Assembly (NCBI GenBank): GCA_002189035.1
Contig: NEEC01000002.1
Location: forward strand, 806,001-870,000
Length of the DNA stretch: 64,000 nucleotides
Direction of reading: 5' to 3'
Source: Utricularia gibba
Lineage: Eukaryota; Streptophyta; Magnoliopsida; Lamiales; Lentibulariaceae
Part shown: positions 58,788 to 64,000 of the stretch, piece by piece
Layout of the letters: the number at the start of each line of letters is the position of its first letter
Position numbering within the stretch: position 1 is the stretch's first letter
Notes under the pieces: model-generated
The model's database searches: none
What the model saw: only the letters and a program-made list of their open reading frames with translations
Told to the model about the DNA's origin: nothing
Made by a program: the position numbers and the translations under genes

Positions 58788-60474
58788 ATGGATCCTCAGG
58801 GGCCCGTGATAATGAACGTCTCCGGAGTTTATAACTTGTCCGAGATCTGGCCGGCGTTTCAGATGGGTGCGCCCACGACGTCGTTTGGCGTTGGTGCGGA
58901 TCCAATGGCCGCGAGGAATCGCACCCAGAAAGCACGGAAGCGAAGCGAGGAAGACGAATGCGCCAAGCCGAGAGCTTCGGCGAGTAATGGGAACGCGGTC
59001 AGCGACAGCATTGCAACGGTGATGGGTTAATTGAATCTTTTTTTACTTGCTAGTTCGATTTGGGGCTCATTTTACTCAGCGTAACCTTAAGAATTTGTGT
59101 ATTATGTTTGCTTGGTATCGCTGGTTATCCTTCTTCTCCAGTACTTGAAACCCATTATGCCACAGGGTGCTTGTGAGAGTAACAGAGTGAAACCACTTGA
59201 ATCACAGCACAATAGTGAAAATGAAGCTGAAGGAAAAAGGAATCTATTCAAGGCAGTGGAGGAAACAGGAAAGGTTGTCGAGACTCCAAAGCAAGACTTC
59301 ATCCACGTGCGAGCAAGAAGAGGCCAAGCCACAGACAGTCATAGTTTGGCTGAAAGGGTGATTTCAATTCACCTTTTTCTCCTAAGATCTACTTCTATCT
59401 GTTCATCACCCATGATGTAGCATTGAATGGTTTCGATTATGTGGTAGTTGCTAAGTATGTTAGAAGCGCTTGCTAATTGATTTTCTTTGCTTCATCTCTC
59501 TTGTGCAGGCTAGGAGAGAAAAGATCAGCGAGAGAATGAGAATTCTCCAGGATTTAGTTCCTGGTTGTAACAAAGTGAGTATTCAGAAGCTTTCCTTGGG
59601 AAATACTTCTGCGACTGCCTTGGAATTCCTTATTTCTTCTTATCCAATGAGATACTGCCTGCAAAAGCCATTTAGCAGATCAATCATCTTCAGACTCATC
59701 CTTTTTCCCTTGTGTTTTTTGTGAGATGTAGTACTTTTGTGCAGTTATGTGGGCACTTGTTGATTGCATGGTATTGCTACTTCATCAAAATCTTTAAGAT
59801 AGTCAATCTTTGCTGATCGGTTTTTGGTGTAACTTGATGAAGCCATTTTTAAACAAACACAAGCCTTACACCTGACATTGTGATGCTTAAGAGGATTCAA
59901 ATAAAAATTGTTGCTTTGTTTCAGGTGATTGGAAAAGCTTTAGTGCTTGATGAGATTATAAATTATATTCAATCACTGCAACGCCAAGTGGAGGTGGGAT
60001 ACCCTGTTCAATCTCTGTCTTTCTGTGCTTGCATTAGCTGATCTCTGAGATTGTCCCTCTTTCTTTTGACTGTTGTTTGGAATATCTTGGGTAACAAGAA
60101 CCGACTGTTCTTTGCAGTTTCTGTCTATGAAGCTTGAGGCAGTCAATGCAAGGATAGGACTTGATGGATATTCTCCCAAAAGTGTAAGTGATTTAAGCAT
60201 ATATCACTGTATGATTGTAAATTTCTGCCTTTTCTCCTATTCATTTTACCAAAACACAAAGGCAATGCATAAGTTCTTCATATAACTACATATATATTCC
60301 CTCTTTCATAGTTGAATTCCTCCTCTTCAGCAGTTCACTCAGCAAATTTATGAAGCTCCTAGTGTTGCATACGGTTCCCAAAGGGTGTCATCGCCAGACT
60401 GGCTGCATATGCAGATTGGTGGAGGATGTGAACGAAACTCCTGGCAGATCCTCCCATCAACTCCAGAAAAGTGA
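58788..60474 (+). CDS. bHLH transcription factor, BIGPETAL/bHLH79 group
   Basis: Six exons: 58788-59018, 59166-59357, 59509-59574, 59925-59993, 60118-60183 and 60331-60474; 255 residues. The start [10 protein letters not shown] and the following [12 protein letters not shown] match BPE/bHLH79 N-termini. The bHLH has [38 protein letters not shown] and [20 protein letters not shown] with the E-box-contacting His-Glu-Arg residues. The C-terminal [12 protein letters not shown] block is diagnostic for the group. BPE limits petal cell expansion in Arabidopsis and has splice isoforms with different C-termini. The exon 1 donor was placed at ACG|GTGATG because only that keeps the frame. Exon 6 begins at a CAGCAG tandem acceptor. 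Confidence 0.92.
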
Positions 60475-61153
60475 AGTCTTTGATCTCTTCCATACCACCC
60501 AATGAATCAGGATTAAACTTGTGCTTTCCGGCGTGTGTGGAGGCCTATCAGTAAGATCACCATACAAGTAAAGAGAGAATCTCTGGCTAAACCAGTAATC
60601 CGATATTGCTTTGTTGTCTGTGTTGTCGTTTGAATGTTTTTTAAGCCTTTGTGTTGCAATAGATGCTTCTATAAATAAACTGTAGCAAACCCCTGCATTA
60701 AACTTTCAAGAAATTTTGAACAGACTGATGATAAAAGGAGACGAGGCATAAAATCTTTTCAAAGCCATTGAACACACAATAGCCGGTGCCCCTAGGGAAC
60801 GCCCACAGCACCGCGTTGGAGTGGTGTAGAGCTACTCTGAACTTGCTCGTAGCTCGACCAGGGAATCCGACGGCAGCGAAACCGAGTTGGTCGGGTTTCA
60901 CTGAGACGAAGCTGCCGTGGAATTGATTCCAGGGGAGGAGAACGACTCACAGGAGGCCGTCGGGTTCCCGTCGTGCATAACAGGGCGGGGACGCCCCTGT
61001 CAACACAGAGAAAAGCTTTCGACAAGCAGAACAAACAACTATGCACACTTCTTACTGATTCAACCCCTTCAGCTACCACTGTAACAATTCACAAGCAAAA
61101 CAACACCACACCGCACAGTACAAGGATGTGAAGAACAACCGGACTATACATGA
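60475..61153. other. Convergent spacer, bHLH and SOFL 3' flanks
   Basis: It holds two 3' UTRs. A GC-rich block at 60,780-60,990 has a 95-codon minus-strand open frame without recognisable homology. Confidence 0.4.
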
Positions 61154-61489
61154 TCATCTCTTGGCCTTTTTACCAGGCTTTAGCTTGCCATGATCTCGCT
61201 TAATCATCTTCCCTTGTTTCAAGTACTTCTTGGCATCAACTTTTCGTTCACCCTCGCGGGTCTCATGACGCCGATACCTCGGAGCGGATGATGCATCGGA
61301 ATCCATCGAACTATCATCCTCTTTATAATAACAGCAATAAGTCTTGCCACTTTCCTTCTCATCAGTGACACCAGCGTCTCGTTGCTCATCCCCGTCTTGT
61401 TCTTCATGGCACGGCGAAGCAATGTACATCGTCCAGCTCGATTCATTGCTACATGCTTCTTCCTGGAGTATCTCTGATTTGGAATCCAT
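61154..61489 (-). CDS. SOFL: SOB FIVE-LIKE (SOFL) small protein
   Basis: A single exon of 111 residues. Two short conserved motifs define the family: domain A as ESSWTMYIASP (residues 16-26) and domain B as DDSSMDSDASSAP (58-70), spaced as in SOFL1/2. The C-terminal third is strongly basic (KKYLKQGK, KLKPGKKAKR) and could act as a nuclear signal. SOFL proteins raise cytokinin responses and leaf/vascular growth when overexpressed; their biochemical role is unknown. The substitution ESGWT to ESSWT in domain A is a small departure. The start MDSKSEI is the first ATG in this frame. It is divergent from the PAC1-like gene, with which it shares about 1 kb of upstream DNA. Confidence 0.8.
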   Translation of the reverse strand: MDSKSEILQEEACSNESSWTMYIASPCHEEQDGDEQRDAGVTDEKESGKTYCCYYKEDDSSMDSDASSAPRYRRHETREGERKVDAKKYLKQGKMIKRDHGKLKPGKKAKR

Positions 61490-62529
61490 GGAGACTCATG
61501 CATAAGGAAACCCTTTCTGAGATAGAATGTGCAGGTCTCTTGATCTTCCAAAAGGAAGCATTTTATGCAGAACGTGCTCATGAAAACTTACTCTAAAAAT
61601 AATGTGCTTGTTGCTTTAAAGGGAAACAGGAGAGCCCACCTCAGAATGGCAGCAGAAACGTGTAAGGCTGTGGATCAAGCAACCATACATTTATTTGCTC
61701 TATCCAGTCTACAGCTTGGAGATATGCATATTGAACAGACTTGTGCTTTGATCCCATGGTCGAAACTGGGAACCCCTTGGCTACACTCAATTATGAGACC
61801 AGTGCTTCTTCTGTCACTGTCTTCCACACATGACCTCAGCTGTTTTGAATCCTTTACAGGGGGCTGGATGCAATATCCGAAAAGTGGAGGACTGGTGTGA
61901 AAATTGTGATGTGTACCATGGTGTTGGATTAGGAATTGGCCCAATTAATTTGGTTTGTGTGGGTCTGGCCCATATAAAGGCCTGCGATTATGCGTTGGCC
62001 AATCGCTGCTTGGAAAGCTTGGGGGAAATGCGATGAAATTTCGCACCTCCGAAAGTTTCGTGGGAAGCAATTCACCTGTGCCACCTTCTACCTAGTCTCA
62101 TATCGGCGATTCCAGGTGCGTAGATTGGATCTTCTGTACAGTTGCTTTCGTTGATTGGTAATATTTTTTTCGCTTAGATTTACTTTCTGCAGTGTATTCC
62201 CCTAATGCGGCATATGCAAGGACTAATTATGGAGAAATGGCGATATTTTGGTTTTCTGGTGTTGTTTTCATCTCACTGTTAGGTGGAGAATTTGTGTGTT
62301 TTATTGGTCGTGGTGTATGGGGTTGATTTGGGTTTGGAGATGTTTTGTATTCGACTTTCTTGCTGAGTTTTAGGTGCCTTGTGGGTTTGGTGTTTGGAAT
62401 GGTTTAATTAAAATAGTTCTCATTTGGGATTTTTGAGATAGAAGAGGTACACATAGAATGGTGAAAAATGTTTTATGGACTTCAATATTCTGATGACTGA
62501 CAACTTGTATGTAGCACTTGGAAGAAGAG
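61490..62529. promoter_or_regulatory. Divergent promoter region, SOFL (-) and PAC1-like (+)
   Basis: It contains GGCCCA motifs (61,938-61,944 and 61,967-61,972) and a TATA box TATAAA at 61973-61978 for the + strand gene. A likely leader intron has donor CAG|GTGCGT at 62116 and acceptor GTAG at 62514, ending just before the ATG at 62530. The SOFL promoter must lie in the left half. Confidence 0.55.
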
Positions 62530-63303
62530 ATGGATGATGTAATAACAGATATCCCACCTCCATCAAGGTTTCTGATTGAAGATTTGAACAATTTCACTCT
62601 CCGGGATCCTACACTTCCGACTCCGTTCCTTGATCTCTTTGGTGCTGATGCTAAGCAAACCTTGTCCCCTTCACTCCTCATCATTGCGATGTCTTCCTCC
62701 TCTATCCATATTTTACAACACTCGTCCCCGAAAACTCCATTAGGAGCTCTTGTTTTACCTGGTCTCTTGCCTGATGAAAGCAAATCATGTGACATCTATG
62801 CCCTCGATAGTTCTAATAAACCTGTTGTGTTCGTGTTGGTTCATACCCCAATTTCTCCTGAGAGAACTCATGCAGTTGCCAAATCACTGATTGGTGATAA
62901 GATCAACCCTCAGAATGTTTTGATTCTAGATTCTATCCAGAGCTGTAATTTCCGGGGAAAGCTTATGCATGACGAAGTGACTGTTTTCAAACTGGAGACA
63001 TCACTCGAGAGAAAAAACGCTGATGCCGGGGATTGTCTTCTCAGACAAGTTAACTACTACCCTTCTGGAAGCGTAGTGGATGGACTGGCTGCAGCACTTT
63101 TGGCACGCTGCGAAATGAAAAGGATCAAGGGCAGCCTGTGCTTGTCATGGCCTGAATTCGGTATCCCGGTTATGTCTATGATCAAGTCCATTCTGGAGAA
63201 GGATGTGCTGAGTGGCGTAGAGTTCAGTGTTGATGGAAACCATGAAGAGTATCTGAAGCTGAGCCGGAGGAAGCAGAGTAGATGCTCTGACTTGTATGCT
63301 TAG
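62530..63303 (+). CDS. Probable proteasome assembly chaperone 1 (PAC1/PSMG1-like)
   Basis: A single coding exon of 257 residues; the first ATG (MDDVITD) follows a leader-intron acceptor at 62514, and the TTG upstream is not a start. The order of blocks resembles PSMG1: a hydrophobic strand LSPSLLIIAMSSSSIHIL, then VVFVLVHTPISPERTHAVAK, NPQNVLILDSIQS, then VVDGLAAALLARCEMKRIKG, corresponding to the DLPAAVLSYCQ-type segment, and a Trp/Pro turn. PAC1 with PAC2 scaffolds the 20S alpha ring. The match was judged by eye and overall identity is low, so the name is provisional. The frame is intact; promoter motifs of the site II type fit a housekeeping gene. Confidence 0.6.
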   Translation: MDDVITDIPPPSRFLIEDLNNFTLRDPTLPTPFLDLFGADAKQTLSPSLLIIAMSSSSIHILQHSSPKTPLGALVLPGLLPDESKSCDIYALDSSNKPVVFVLVHTPISPERTHAVAKSLIGDKINPQNVLILDSIQSCNFRGKLMHDEVTVFKLETSLERKNADAGDCLLRQVNYYPSGSVVDGLAAALLARCEMKRIKGSLCLSWPEFGIPVMSMIKSILEKDVLSGVEFSVDGNHEEYLKLSRRKQSRCSDLYA

Positions 63304-63695
63304 CTCTTGAGCCCTTGTGCAACTTGTGCCCATTTTGCATTCTTCACTCGGGGATATCTGTTCTTACAATTACACTGAACATCTCCCGTTCTACTAGGCA
63401 TTCATTTTCCATATGGGAGTTAGACGCCAGTGTTGGGTTTCCTTGTAAACAATTCATGTTCTCAAGCTGCAAACTTTGACAACAATTGCATAGATGGATA
63501 TTGGATAGTGGTGGTAGGCAAACCAATGAATTTATTAGCTAGGAAATGAAAGAGTTCAAAGGCGACATAACCGTCGCGAGCAGGCACAGACAACCGCACG
63601 CACAACTACTAACGACATAGTCGTCACTGTTTATTGGAAGCAGACAATAACAAGCTGGAAAATGCAACTCCTTTTCTTGTTCATCTTCGACTGGA
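63304..63695. other. Convergent spacer, PAC1-like and SAMDC 3' flanks
   Basis: It holds the 3' UTRs of both genes. Nothing further was recognised. Confidence 0.4.
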
Positions 63696-64000
63696 TCATT
63701 CTTCCCTGCCGTCCGTATCGGAATCTTCTCCAGCGAAGCATTTCAGAATGGATATCGGAGACCCGCAGAACCCAGTAGTCATCACGAACTTTTGGAACAT
63801 GATCGATCCTCCCAGCTCAAGGCCCTCGGTATATTTTTCTTCACAGGAGTAGCCTTCGATGTCAAGTTCCCGGATATGATCATAGAGTTCAGTGCCATAT
63901 TCAGCATGCACGGAGATGGAGAACTCCTGTGGTTCAAAACAAGATAGAACCCTCTTGATCAGCAGTTCCAGATTCATATTCTTCAAGTCGTATCCAGAAG
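63696..64000 (-). CDS. SAMDC: S-adenosylmethionine decarboxylase, C-terminal end (partial)
   Basis: The minus-strand frame is open from the right edge to the stop at 63696, covering the last 100 or so residues. SGYDLKNMNLELLIKRVLSC, FEPQEFSISVHAE, GGSIMFQKFV and CGSPISILKCF match the C-terminus of plant AdoMetDC. The enzyme makes decarboxylated SAM for spermidine and spermine synthesis from a self-cleaved pyruvoyl proenzyme. The cleavage site and the leader uORFs known to control SAMDC translation lie beyond the window. The end EDSDTDGREE is acidic. Confidence 0.92.
   Translation of the reverse strand, partial: SGYDLKNMNLELLIKRVLSCFEPQEFSISVHAEYGTELYDHIRELDIEGYSCEEKYTEGLELGGSIMFQKFVMTTGFCGSPISILKCFAGEDSDTDGREE

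Overview
The window is nuclear DNA of a flowering plant, most likely a eudicot. Genes have short GT-AG introns with T/pyrimidine-rich 3' ends, moderate-GC exons and very AT-rich intergenic DNA. The families are plant-specific: AGO7, alpha-expansin, CLE peptide, PRE-type bHLH, HD-Zip I, SOFL and RLCK-VII kinase. There are no rRNA, CRISPR, phage or bacterial operon signals, and I found no intact transposon or tRNA gene.

Layout. 0-9 kb: 3' end of an unidentified + strand gene, then three minus-strand genes: a multi-pass membrane protein (At1g69430-like), ARGONAUTE7 and mitochondrial carrier UCP3. 9.4-10.6 kb: a MIXTA-type R2R3-MYB with a broken frame. 10.6-17.6 kb: a gene-poor AT-rich gap. 17.7-24.1 kb (+): an alpha-expansin, a RING-CH ubiquitin ligase and a CLE45-like peptide precursor. 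25-31.8 kb: a sphingoid-base C4-hydroxylase (-), a decayed CYP23 cyclophilin (+) and a PRE-type HLH gene (+). 34.7-40.6 kb (+): FOUR LIPS/MYB88 and an RLCK-VII kinase. 41.8-43.6 kb (+): a secreted PQQ-repeat protein. 45.7-46.5 kb (+): an HD-Zip I factor. 47.8-52.6 kb (+): a 19-exon AMP deaminase, followed by a thioredoxin h (+) and, convergent to it, a DnaJ co-chaperone (-). 58.8-64 kb: a BIGPETAL-type bHLH (+), an SOFL-like gene (-), a probable proteasome assembly chaperone 1 (+) and the C-terminal end of S-adenosylmethionine decarboxylase (-), cut by the right edge.

The genes do not form one pathway. Many are developmental regulators: AGO7 (tasiRNA, organ polarity), FLP (stomata), MIXTA MYB and BPE bHLH (epidermis/petal), PRE HLH and expansin (cell elongation), CLE45 (phloem). 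From memory, about ten have Arabidopsis counterparts in three chromosome-1 intervals (At1g14xxx, At1g26940-945, At1g69xxx), so the window looks like an ancestral block that was duplicated and split in Arabidopsis.

The strongest unexpected signal is that four genes (MIXTA MYB, sphingoid hydroxylase, PRE HLH, DnaJ) each need exactly one added base to give the full family protein, three of them at a short homopolymer. This points to deletion-type sequence error, or less likely real decay, and should be settled before any of them is called a pseudogene. A real pseudogene, the CYP23 relic, keeps its intron positions. I saw no convincing undescribed biological system.
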